Source: Oceanospirillaceae bacterium (lineage in GTDB: Bacteria > Pseudomonadota > Gammaproteobacteria > Pseudomonadales > Balneatricaceae). Taken from it: DNA of 64,000 nucleotides. Each line of letters begins with the position of its first letter. Within the stretch, counting starts at the first letter, position 1. The translations under genes were made by a program, and so were the position numbers. The DNA lies in NCBI GenBank assembly GCA_013215505.1, contig JABSQZ010000024.1, forward strand, positions 1-64,000. Direction: 5' to 3'. The notes below the pieces were generated by a model, which was given only the letters and a program-made list of their open reading frames with translations, ran no database searches and was not told where the DNA came from. Below are positions 54,702 to 63,260 of this stretch, one piece after another.

Positions 54702-55477
54702 ATGGATGAAATCTTATTAATAATAAACAACAAGTTGAAATAATCAGAGATAAACTCAGAGCTGTCTGTACTGCTGAAATAGCGCAGTCGATACGTCGCT
54801 ATTTTCCGCATGGAATTAACTGTATCGGAGCCACTGCTGCTGATATAAATAGGATTGTCACCAGCTTTAAAGCTGAGAATTCGGGGCTGTCGGCCAATGA
54901 AGTTTTAAGTGTCTCTGAAACTGTTTTAAAGCATGCCCAGTACAGCGAAGAAGTGTTTATCGCCTATGGTCTTATCGGGCATCTGGTGAAAAAGCATTTC
55001 GATGATGATCTATTACTGCGTTTTCAATATTGGCTCGAACACTATGCGTGCAACTGGGCGCATGTCGATGATCTGTGTATTAAAGCTATTTATAATTTCT
55101 TAATGGCACGCCCGCATTTAATAGAAGCTACTCAAGTTTGGTCATACTCAGATGTGCCCTGGTGTCGACGGGCCAGTAATGTGGTTTGGGTGAAGTTTAT
55201 CAAACGAAAAATCGGCAAGTCTGTTTACACTCTGGATACAAACTTAGTCTTCGAGAACTGTGATCAGCTGATGTTAGATGAAGATGAGTTCGTGCAAAAA
55301 AGTGTCGGCTGGCTGTTAAAAGTCACAGCAGTACATCATCAACAAGATGTTATTGAATACCTAAAGCGCAATATCAATATTATACAGCGATCTACTTTGC
55401 GCTATGCGCTGGAAAAAGTGGATGTTGATACTCGAAAATCAATATTGTCATACTCAGAGATGAGTCGTAAGTCGTAA
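54702..55477 (+). pseudogene. DNA alkylation repair (AlkD-like HEAT) protein, frameshifted start
   Basis: The body frame (open from 54714) contains VEIIRDKLRAVCTAEIAQ, GLIGHLVKKHFDDDLLLRF, NWAHVDDLCIKAIYNFL and WCRRASNVVWV, the family's HEAT-repeat pattern with the conserved Trp/Asp. No start codon opens it before about GTG 54953, which would remove the first 80 residues. ATG 54702 (MDEILLIINN) lies in a different frame and stops at 54741-54743. A one-base change near 54720-54740 would join the two into a full-length about 258-residue protein. Either a recent frameshift, a sequencing error or an unusual start. Ends in SRKS, encoded by the heptamer array. Confidence 0.65.
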
Positions 55478-55489
55478 GTTTTAAGTTGG
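55462..55489 (+). repeat. Heptamer array at convergent gene ends
   Basis: GAGTCGT, AAGTCGT, AAGTTTT, AAGTTGG in tandem. It forms the last codons and stop of the AlkD-like gene and overlaps the end of the opposite HDAC-like gene. Confidence 0.85.
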
Positions 55490-56389
55490 TAATAATTTGT
55501 GGGCTTCTTCTACTGCTATGGCGTGGCGCATTGCCAGGGCTCGCTGGTCTTTGTCGTAGCCTCCGCCTATGACGGTGGCGACTGGGATTTTTAGATCCAG
55601 GCAGCGCTTTAGTACATGATGATCACGGGCACGGATACCGTCCATAGTGACATTAATCAGCCCAAGCGGATCATCGGCAAAGATATCCACTCCGGCATCA
55701 TAGATCACAAAATCCGGCTGACTAAGTGCCAGTGCCTGTTCCAAGCCATCGGCCATCAGCTGCAGATAAATATCGTTATTTGCACCCACCGGGATGTTTA
55801 TATCCAAATCACTTTGCGCCTTGCGCGCCGGGAAATTTTTTTCGCAGTGTACTGAACAAGTGAAGACATTTTGCTGATCAGCTAATATTCGTGCTGTACC
55901 GTCTCCCTGATGCACATCCAGATCAAAGATCAACACTTTGCTGGCGCTGCCATGGCTCAGCAGGCTATTAGCCGCAATCGCCAAATCATTGAGGATGCAA
56001 AAACCCGAAGCGTAATCGTAGTGGGCGTGATGGGTACCCCCGGCTAAATGGCAAGCTATACCGTGTTTTATCGCCAGATGGCAAGTGAGCAAAGTGCCAA
56101 CCGGTGATATCAAGGTACGGCGCACTAGCCCCGCGCTCCAGGGCAAGCCCATACGGCGCAATTCTTTTTTATCCAGTTTATTGTTAACAAACCGCTGCAA
56201 ATAATCAGAGCAGTGGGCCGTCTCTAACAACTGCATTTTTGCGCTGCCGGGGCGGTAAGTGTTGCTGGGGGTGGCAATTCCCTGATGTTGCAAATACTCA
56301 TATAACAGCCGAAACTTCTGCATCGGAAAGCGATGTTTATCCTCGAAGTCGTAGCTGTAGTGCGGGTGAGTAACAAGGGGTAGTGACAT
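55481..56389 (-). CDS. Histone deacetylase-family protein
   Basis: 302 residues. Zinc/catalytic marks: HLAGGTHHAHYDYASGFCILND (His-His, Asp), LIFDLDVHQGDGTA (DxDVHxG) and YDAGVDIFADDPLG (Asp). Bacterial members deacetylate polyamines or small amides, or acetylated proteins. Convergent with the AlkD-like gene. Confidence 0.92.
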   Translation of the reverse strand: MSLPLVTHPHYSYDFEDKHRFPMQKFRLLYEYLQHQGIATPSNTYRPGSAKMQLLETAHCSDYLQRFVNNKLDKKELRRMGLPWSAGLVRRTLISPVGTLLTCHLAIKHGIACHLAGGTHHAHYDYASGFCILNDLAIAANSLLSHGSASKVLIFDLDVHQGDGTARILADQQNVFTCSVHCEKNFPARKAQSDLDINIPVGANNDIYLQLMADGLEQALALSQPDFVIYDAGVDIFADDPLGLINVTMDGIRARDHHVLKRCLDLKIPVATVIGGGYDKDQRALAMRHAIAVEEAHKLLPT

Positions 56390-56637
56390 AGTTCTACTTT
56401 TTTAAAGCTAACGCCAAAAGGGTCAGAGAATTGGATTGAATAAAGCTTTGCCATGTTACAAAAAATCGATATGGATTTATACCGTTACCTGCTTTGAAAG
56501 AAACTGCCGTATAAGCTGCACGTTACAGTGGTATCGATACTCTTTTGTAATCAGGTTTAAAAAGTGTCAATAAACATCATTAAAACATCAAATATCAGAT
56601 GCTTGCTGTGAAATTCACAGTATTGGCAATATAATCT

Positions 56638-57423
56638 GTGGCCAGTGCCATAGGCGCCAGCTTTGAATCGATTAACTTTACCTCTGGAATTAACCTGGAT
56701 ATTCTGCATTTATATTTTTTTATCATTGCTCTATTTGCATCTGCAATATCCGCTGTCGTTGGCTTTGGCTCAGCATTGATCCTCATCGCCGCCTCCTCGA
56801 TGGTCTACGATATAAAATGGAGCATAGCCATAACTACCTTTTTGTATTTTTACAATAGCGCACTGAAAAGCTACTCGTTTAGACAAAGTGTTGATGTATC
56901 GCTAACGTTGAAAATGACTGCTCTGGCTATACCTGGCGTTTTTTTAGGCGGCTATTTTTTACTCAACATACAAGCTCAAGTTATCCATATATTACTTGCT
57001 TTGGTCGCGCTGCTCTATTTAGCGATTGATTTTTTTAAGTTCAATAGTCAGATAACAGTTGCTGACAAACTCCTGTACGGCTCTGGCTTTATCTATGGCT
57101 TTATTTCCGGGGCTGCAGGCAGTGGCAGTATAGTAAAGGCTATTGTCTTTAAGCATATCCAGCTCCCTAAAGAGGTTTTTGTTGCCACTATGGCAGCGTC
57201 GGCCCTACCACTCAATATTATTAAAATAGGCATTTTTTCTGCCGGCGCAATTATCGGTTTTTCAGACATACCACTGATATTGCTATTGCTTGTCGCCAGC
57301 TATTTAGGTACCCAGCTAGGTAAAAAAGTGCTGGTGAAAATATCGCAATCTTTTTTTGAAAAGCTAGTCCGATTAATGTTGTTAGTGTTGTCTATAAAGT
57401 TACTGTATTCAGCTATAGTCTGA
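56638..57423 (+). CDS. TauE/SafE-family membrane transporter
   Basis: 261 residues, about eight membrane segments: ALFASAISAVVGFGSALILIAASSM, FLGGYFLLNIQAQV, ISGAAGSGSIVKAIVFKH and LVASYLGTQLGKKVLV. Starts with GTG 56638; a later start within the first 30 residues is possible. Distant relative of the exporter at 15696; no sulfonate genes nearby, so the substrate is open. Confidence 0.82.
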   Translation: MASAIGASFESINFTSGINLDILHLYFFIIALFASAISAVVGFGSALILIAASSMVYDIKWSIAITTFLYFYNSALKSYSFRQSVDVSLTLKMTALAIPGVFLGGYFLLNIQAQVIHILLALVALLYLAIDFFKFNSQITVADKLLYGSGFIYGFISGAAGSGSIVKAIVFKHIQLPKEVFVATMAASALPLNIIKIGIFSAGAIIGFSDIPLILLLLVASYLGTQLGKKVLVKISQSFFEKLVRLMLLVLSIKLLYSAIV

Positions 57424-57489
57424 CAGCCGAGACGCTGTACAATCCATCTTGCTGCCGCCATGGCAATTTTAAATCCGCAAAGGAATTCT

Positions 57490-58278
57490 ATGAGAAGTTT
57501 GCATGTATTATTATTCCCGCTAATCAGCACAATACTGATTGGTTTTACGACAATAGCGCAGGCAAAAAGCCAATGGACGGTGCTGGAAAGGATAGAGCGG
57601 TTTAGTAACCAGACTCATCATTGGGGGCAAAAGGGCCAGGTCTCTGCCAATAACGGATGGTCTGATTACGGGAAATTAAAAATTAGCTTGAGTAATGAAA
57701 AATACCTGTTACTACAGCAGTGGCAGAACGAGTTATTACTTGAGGTGTATTCAACACAATCAACCACTCCAAGCTTCAAGGCGTTGAGTATTCCCGGCGC
57801 GGGTTTGTTTTTCAGCCCTCAAGGCTCAAGTAATTGCGCAGCTGATTCGATTCAACAAGCCGGCATGTTTGCAGAAATGACCCTGTTTTACATGGCAAAG
57901 CTATTTCCTGAAGGACCTTCCAATTTAATTAAAGGGAGCTCTTTTAAACTAAAAGGTGCACAAACTGAATTCAGGTTTATGAAATTAGCGGTGCAAATTA
58001 ACACCCCTTGGTCAGTCACTGGGTTAATCAGTATGTCACAGCCGGGCAGGCATAAGTTGCAAATAACCGGACCGGATAATCATCCGGCATTGGTAGATTG
58101 GAGTCAGCAAAAAAAACAGCGGGTAGCTTCCTCTGAGCTGTTGAAAAACTGGGATGCTTGTTGGACGGGCTCGCATAGAGCAGATAATAAAGGTGGCAGC
58201 AGAACCTTTAAAACCAATATTTCAGATACCGAAAATATAGCGACTTTTGCACATATACGGGAGCAATTGGATAATTAA
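57490..58278 (+). CDS. Secreted hypothetical protein
   Basis: 262 residues from ATG 57490, chosen for AAAGGA at the right spacing; ten extra codons upstream are open. Signal peptide MRSLHVLLFPLISTILIGFTT to about AQA. The mature part has two Cys (SSNCAAD and WDACWTG) that may form a disulfide, and beta-rich segments. Family not recognised. Its stop codon runs directly into the AAGTCGG array. Confidence 0.75.
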   Translation: MRSLHVLLFPLISTILIGFTTIAQAKSQWTVLERIERFSNQTHHWGQKGQVSANNGWSDYGKLKISLSNEKYLLLQQWQNELLLEVYSTQSTTPSFKALSIPGAGLFFSPQGSSNCAADSIQQAGMFAEMTLFYMAKLFPEGPSNLIKGSSFKLKGAQTEFRFMKLAVQINTPWSVTGLISMSQPGRHKLQITGPDNHPALVDWSQQKKQRVASSELLKNWDACWTGSHRADNKGGSRTFKTNISDTENIATFAHIREQLDN

Positions 58279-58319
58279 AGTCGGAAGTCGGAAGTCGGAA
58301 GTCGGAAGTCGGAAGTCGT
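58278..58319 (+). repeat. Heptamer tandem array (AAGTCGG x5 + AAGTCGT)
   Basis: Starts with the final A of the upstream stop codon. Five perfect AAGTCGG units and one AAGTCGT. Confidence 0.95.
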
Positions 58320-58320
58320 C

Positions 58321-58576
58321 AGGGTAGTATTTGGAATAATTACGAAATTACCGTTATTAATGCATATACTCAGTTTCACTGCAGCGGGGCAGGTAATAAG
58401 GCGGATTATCCGGCGATTAGATCGGTGTTTGCCGCTATAAAATCACCGTTTTGCGGTAAGCGCATCGGCTATGTGTTGATTGGTGCGGCTCTGGGTGGGG
58501 AGATTGGAAAATTATCGCAGCTATCATTGATGCAGAACTACAAAACGAGGATCATATCCTAGGATCATGTGAATAA
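58321..58576 (+). pseudogene. Macro-domain (ADP-ribose phosphatase-like) gene remnant
   Basis: Translation shows EITVINAYTQFHCSG, DYPAIRSVFAAIKSPFCGKRIGYVLIGAALGG, then after a one-base shift KIIAAIIDAELQNEDHI and a stop at 58574-58576. This is the C-terminal half of a small macro-domain protein of the phage-like NAYTQ type. The N-terminal half is absent: the remnant begins where the AAGTCGG array ends. Its last codons run into the terminal repeat of the structured element, which therefore abuts or inserted at its end. Confidence 0.7.
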
Positions 58577-58891
58577 ATCCGGTATCTTCTCTGCGAGTTC
58601 TAAAGCGATCAGATGTGCGACAGTCAACGCAGTGGAATGACGAGTCCTTTCCAAGTTGACTAACAAAGCAGATGATCGCTTTAGAACCCGCCCGTAGGGG
58701 CATTCAGAGCATCCCGATCTCGTTGTTATCAACTTTCGACAGGCACAGATTTTTTGCTCCATGCAAAGTCTAGGTACCTACATCCCTGTAGGCAACCAGC
58801 ATGTCTGTAGTTAGCATGCCCTTTGGGTGCGATGCCTAGATCTCAGAATGCTCTGAATACCAGAGGCGCACCGGACTTATTCACATGATCC
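58562..58891 (-). mobile_element. Non-autonomous structured element, copy 2 (330 bp)
   Basis: Terminal inverted repeats GGATCATGTGAATAAATCC / GGACTTATTCACATGATCC (one mismatch). Inside: GTTCTAAAGCGATCA (58597-58611)/TGATCGCTTTAGAAC (58673-58687) and ATTCAGAGCAT (58702-58712)/ATGCTCTGAAT (58848-58858). Aligns over its length with the reverse complement of 34591-34853, with about 65 extra bases in the second hairpin loop. No coding frame. Confidence 0.88.
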
Positions 58892-58923
58892 TCAGTAATT
58901 TTTCCACAGAGAATGACAAACAG

Positions 58924-59274
58924 ATGACATCAGAAATATTAGAGAAAAAAGAATACCTATTACACTGGATGTATGACTTTATAGAAGACGATGACGAGCC
59001 CGCTTATTTGGCGAGTGATGTTTTAGAGTGTGACAAGGTTTTGACAAAATTCATTAATACCCTCAGCGAATCAGCAACAAAGTCGGATTATGCCTGGGTA
59101 GTCTGTCAAGTTGAAGCTGTGGTGAAAGCACTGAATGTTTTGAATGCAAAACATGCTAATCAACTGATAGAAACAGATCAACGAGAAGATATTTGCGCTT
59201 TAATAGCGCTAGTTATACAAAACGCTGGTCACGGCGTCGAACAGGATATTACTGAGCAGTGGCGTGAATGGTAA
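58924..59274 (+). CDS. Small acidic protein of unknown function
   Basis: 116 residues from ATG 58924 (MTSEILEKKEYLLHWMYDF); the frame is open to an ATG at 58885 that lies inside the element's terminal repeat, so the inner start is preferred. Acidic and helical, rich in E/D. Family not recognised, though the pattern (HWMYDFIEDDDEPAYLASDVLECDKVL) resembles small immunity or stress-linked proteins. The element may have replaced its original promoter. Confidence 0.6.
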   Translation: MTSEILEKKEYLLHWMYDFIEDDDEPAYLASDVLECDKVLTKFINTLSESATKSDYAWVVCQVEAVVKALNVLNAKHANQLIETDQREDICALIALVIQNAGHGVEQDITEQWREW

Positions 59275-59380
59275 AGCGCCGAGCAGCTATCGATCAAACA
59301 GTAGCAGGCTAATATGAGTCGCAATCTAACGTCTGACAATCAATGAATAAATCCAAGATAAAAATGGGGCAGTCATATTT

Positions 59381-60145
59381 ATGCATACAGGCGAACTGAC
59401 TAAAAGCACATTTCACAGTGATATCTACCCGGGAACAATCAGAGATTACTGGCTGTATATCCCCGAGCAATACAACTCTGAAACAGCCGCTAATTTAATG
59501 GTGATTCAAGATGGTTTTTGGTACTTAGACGATCAGAGACCGATGTGCATGCCTGAAGTCATTGATCGGCTGATAGGGCAAATGGCTATCCCGGCGACAG
59601 TCTGCGTATTTATTAACCCGGGAATCGTTGAATCACCGACTAAGCCAGAGCATCACCCGGATTCGCAACGCAGTTTTGAATACGACACCCTCAGTGATCA
59701 ATACACTCGCTTCTTAGTTAGCGAATTGTTACCCCAGGCACTGGAGGGGCTTAATATCAGTCAGGATCCGAGTAAACGCGCCACAGTAGGCTTTAGTTCT
59801 GGTGGGATCTGCGCCTGGTCAATCGCCTGGTATCGCTCTGACTTGTTCGGCAAAGTGCTGAGCCACTGTGGCAGTTTTGTTGATATCCGCGGCGGCGGTA
59901 AATATCCCTATCTGATTCGCAATCAGTCGGCCAAGCCTATCAAAATATTTTTCCAAAGTGGCGAGAAAGATTTAAACACCCGCTATGGAGACTGGGCGCT
60001 AGGCAATCAACAAATGCAGTCGGCTCTGGCCTTTAAAGGCTATCAACATCAATTTGAGTTTGGTATCCAAGGCCACACGTTAACACAAGGTGCGCAGTTG
60101 TTGGAATCATCTATTAAGTGGTTGTTTACAGATGGCGATGAATAA
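59381..60145 (+). CDS. Enterochelin esterase-like alpha/beta hydrolase (esterase D family)
   Basis: 254 residues. Nucleophile elbow VGFSSGGICAW (Ser about 148), opening strands YWLYIPEQYNSETAANLMVIQDG, acid region FFQSGEKDLNTRYGDW (Asp), and the His in FGIQGHTLTQ. This group cleaves siderophore esters, S-formylglutathione or other small esters. No siderophore genes are near. Confidence 0.87.
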   Translation: MHTGELTKSTFHSDIYPGTIRDYWLYIPEQYNSETAANLMVIQDGFWYLDDQRPMCMPEVIDRLIGQMAIPATVCVFINPGIVESPTKPEHHPDSQRSFEYDTLSDQYTRFLVSELLPQALEGLNISQDPSKRATVGFSSGGICAWSIAWYRSDLFGKVLSHCGSFVDIRGGGKYPYLIRNQSAKPIKIFFQSGEKDLNTRYGDWALGNQQMQSALAFKGYQHQFEFGIQGHTLTQGAQLLESSIKWLFTDGDE

Positions 60146-60226
60146 AAAACGTATTAACAAGTAGATACTTAGCGCAATTTTGTATTAGCGATTGTATGGG
60201 TACTAAATAAACGAAGGGATAAGGAT

Positions 60227-60568
60227 ATGCCTAGTGACTTCTATTGTGATCAGGCTTTAAGCGGTAAAGCGACATTAAAAATAGTACGTGAAACTGCGGA
60301 AGTGCTGGCTTTTCACCATACCAGAGCTCACTGGCCAGTGCATATAGTGGTCGTACCTAAAACGCATATTCCCTCATTAACAGATCTTGGCGGGCATCCG
60401 ATTGAACTGCTGCATAAAGTATTGGCAGTAGTGCGTGAAATAGCCGCACAAGTTGAACGTGAGTACGGTGCTTGCTGCGTGCTGACCAACCTTGGTGAGT
60501 ACCAGGATTCAAAGCATTTACATTTTCATGTCACCAACGGACAGCCTGTAAATGACAGTGACTTTTAA
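60227..60568 (+). CDS. HIT-family hydrolase
   Basis: 113 residues. The histidine triad is at KHLHFHVTNG (HxHxH), preceded by HWPVHIVVVPKTHIPSLTDL and CVLTNLGEYQDS. HIT proteins cleave nucleoside phosphoramidates or dinucleoside polyphosphates. AAGG before ATG. Lone gene. Confidence 0.9.
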   Translation: MPSDFYCDQALSGKATLKIVRETAEVLAFHHTRAHWPVHIVVVPKTHIPSLTDLGGHPIELLHKVLAVVREIAAQVEREYGACCVLTNLGEYQDSKHLHFHVTNGQPVNDSDF

Positions 60569-60635
60569 CAACAGAGTAATCATCGCTTAAACAGCAGTAG
60601 CAATCATTAATCATCCAAAAACCTGGAACAATTTT

Positions 60636-61401
60636 ATGGATTATATTGCCGTTAATAAAATCGCCTGGGGTAAACGCACTAAAATCCATGTCGAATCGGA
60701 GTCTTATGATCTACCGGCCTTTCTTGCAAGTAAATCATCACTAAACCCATTCAACTGACGTTGCTGTGGGATGTCAGGGGTAAAAGTCTGCTGCTGCAGT
60801 ACCATTTGGTCAGGACACATTGTCATGGGCCAGATTAGGGGCAACAGTGACAGGGGTTGATCTGTCGGGAGAAGCTATTGCAAAAGCGCAAAGTTTAGCC
60901 GGACAATTATCTATTGATGCAGTGTTTATCGAAGATGATCTGTATAGCTATGGCCAATCCAATCAACAGTAGTTCGATATTGTATTTAGTTCTTATGGGG
61001 CGTTAAATTGGCTGGGTGATCTAGATCTGTGGGCACAGACAGTGGGGCATTCACTTAAAACAGGTGGCAGTGTTAATTTGCTTGATTTCCATCCTATTAA
61101 CGATTTCATAGCCGGCGATGCCTATTTTGAGTCAGGTAAAACCGATGTGGGAGAGGCAGGTACTTATTCCGAAAATTGTACAGGAGAAAAATCAACCTTG
61201 GTAACTTGGCCGCAGTCACTCAGTGAGCTGATCCGAGCATTAATTAATGCGGGTATCGCAATCGAAGTTTGTCATGAATACCCTTACAGCCCATATGATT
61301 GCTTTGCAGATGCACAGTGGGTCTTAGATAAAGGCTATCAGTTGTTGTTCAAAGATCAACAAGTACCCTTAAACTATGCCATTAAAGGCCGAAAACTTTA
61401 A
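60636..61401 (+). pseudogene. SAM-dependent methyltransferase pseudogene
   Basis: Reconstructed order: MDYIAVNKIAWGKRTKIHVE, frame loss near 60755, PIQLTLLWDVRGKSLLLLQ in another frame, a one-base loss near 60807, then the SAM-site region GATVTGVDLSGEAIAKAQSLA, an in-frame TAG at 60970-60972 (between SNQQ and FDIVFSSYG), and an intact tail to 61401 (about 143 codons). Resembles class I methyltransferases with the N-K-x-x-W-x-x-R-T-x-I-H start. At least two frameshifts plus one nonsense codon, so not expressed as full protein. Confidence 0.8.
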
Positions 61402-61537
61402 GATATTACCCATTGAAACCGGTCTTTCTCAGCCACAATGGATTTGGTATGACAACAGCTTCAGGTCTATTTTCAAATCAATAATGAGGACCTCTACAGT
61501 AATGATTAATCTGCTAGTGTTCCGGTCGTCGCATTGG

Positions 61538-62233
61538 TTACAGCTGGGTAACGTCTTGTTGTCCTCCTCCCTGACTATATGGCAGATAGAAGTCAATTAA
61601 ACGCTGTTGATAGTTACCTTGCGAAACAGTGCTTCTGAACGCTGAGGTTTCAATATTCGCTTGATACCAATGCAGATATTTTTGCCAAATGGCAGAATTT
61701 TCAGGTAACTTAAAGCGCCTATAATGCTGCAGCAATAAGTTAATGCGATAGGCAAATGGGATTAGCGCAATGTCCACTGCGCTAATCTGCTCACCGTTAA
61801 AAAATGGCCCCCGGTGATCAATGGCCTGGGCAAACTGGTGCAGTCCATCGATCATTTGTTTTTTATCAGCAGCGGTATCCACCCTGCTATCGGAAAATTT
61901 AAAGTAACGATAGAAATAGGGAATAATGCGTTTATTGATATGTTCAATCCAGTATTTTTGCTCGGCGTTGATAAAGGCGTCTGCTGAGAATAACTTAGGG
62001 GCTGACGGATGAAGTTGCTCGATAAACTCTATAATACGGGTAGAGTCTATAACGCTGTGCTGCCCTGGAACTGTGATTACCGGTACTTGTCCGGTGTTGC
62101 GGGAAATTTCCATCCAACTCTGTGTTTTCAGATAAGGGTCAATTTCAACATATTCAAAAGGTATCTTCTCTACCTGCAAAGCCAGCCATGCTCTCTGGGC
62201 AAAAGGACAGTACCAGGCACTGTATAATTTCAT
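61538..62233 (-). CDS. Glutathione S-transferase
   Basis: 231 residues from ATG 62233 (MKLYSAWYCPFAQRAWLAL); GGAGAG stands seven bases ahead, and two upstream ATGs in the frame are less well placed. N-terminal thioredoxin fold with active-site Cys in YCPFAQR (omega-like), the cis-Pro region TGQVPVITVPGQHSVIDSTRI, and an all-helical C-terminal domain. Conjugates or reduces small electrophiles with glutathione. Confidence 0.9.
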   Translation of the reverse strand: MKLYSAWYCPFAQRAWLALQVEKIPFEYVEIDPYLKTQSWMEISRNTGQVPVITVPGQHSVIDSTRIIEFIEQLHPSAPKLFSADAFINAEQKYWIEHINKRIIPYFYRYFKFSDSRVDTAADKKQMIDGLHQFAQAIDHRGPFFNGEQISAVDIALIPFAYRINLLLQHYRRFKLPENSAIWQKYLHWYQANIETSAFRSTVSQGNYQQRLIDFYLPYSQGGGQQDVTQL

Positions 62234-62753
62234 GAACATACTCTCCATTGTCTCCAAGCATTAATTTCACTTGAGTATTCTATGTGCTTCATGGCTGATC
62301 TGGAACAGCCAAAAGGTATCGATGAATGTGCAAAAATGCACAGCCAAATAAAAATCCAACTCAGCAGCAAGTAGTTTTATCTGTTGTTTGGACAAGCAAT
62401 AGTCAGTTTTTACTCTATTCATCGCTGTGCCTTAAAGTCTCTTTCTAACAGCCATGTACAGCCGAAATCTATGTGTACTTCGCCTTGGTATCGTCGAAAA
62501 AGCAGGAGCGGCTAAAATATTCTAATGTATGTAAAAAAGTCTATAAGCGATGTATGGAGCTACCCTCTAAGACAAAATCATTTATGCTATGTTCACATCG
62601 TCGCCAAAAGTGCTACTAACGTGACCAATTTTCCTATTACAGAGCTATAAACAACTGACAGAGTTGCAAAGCGACAAATTCGGTTTATTATTAAGTACTA
62701 AGCTGCAGAAGTAGAGTCTGTAACAGTGCGGATTAAATCCTGGGTCGTGTCAG
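62234..62753. other. Intergenic region, no gene seen
   Basis: 520 bp between divergent genes, no coding frame of note. Promoters for the GST (minus) and the small membrane-anchored gene (plus) must be here; none is clear-cut. Confidence 0.5.
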
Positions 62754-63260
62754 ATGGAAAAATTTAAATTTAAAATACCGAAAAAACTTTCCCTGATCAT
62801 ATGGTCGGGAATCTTAGTCGCTTTTGTATTACTGGCATCTAACATTGATTTTATGATCAAGCTTAAAGGTGGCGGAGACAAAGCTTATATTACCTCAGGT
62901 AATACGGTAAACCCCTATCAAATCAATATCTATTATTTTTCAAGTCGTAAAAATAGTGCTTTTGCCTTAACTGATTACTTCGAACAGCAGGGCTATCTGG
63001 TAAAAACATTAACTGCTTCAGAATTAGAGAATTCGGAGGCTACCCGTTATTCACCTACGCACTTCTTTTTTAACCGCGAAGACTTCGCCCAGGCGATGCG
63101 CATTAAATCAGATATGGAACAAGTGTTGGGTTACCCGATCAGCGCCTACAGATTCGGGATATCACAAAGCGTACCTTCTATGATTGTGGTCTTTACCCAA
63201 GCTGAAAAGGAAGGAGCAGCTACTCCAGGAAAATCGCGCCTTAAAACATCGAATGACTAG
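62754..63260 (+). CDS. Membrane-anchored protein of unknown function
   Basis: 168 residues. One N-terminal membrane anchor (LSLIIWSGILVAFVLLASNI, about 13-32) and a periplasmic domain with INIYYFSSRKNSAFALTDYFEQQGYLVKTL and HFFFNREDFAQAMRIKSDMEQVLG. The layout resembles a LytR C-terminal-like or SPOR-like small domain, but no family is confirmed. ATG follows a GTGTCAG with no strong ribosome site. Confidence 0.65.
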   Translation: MEKFKFKIPKKLSLIIWSGILVAFVLLASNIDFMIKLKGGGDKAYITSGNTVNPYQINIYYFSSRKNSAFALTDYFEQQGYLVKTLTASELENSEATRYSPTHFFFNREDFAQAMRIKSDMEQVLGYPISAYRFGISQSVPSMIVVFTQAEKEGAATPGKSRLKTSND

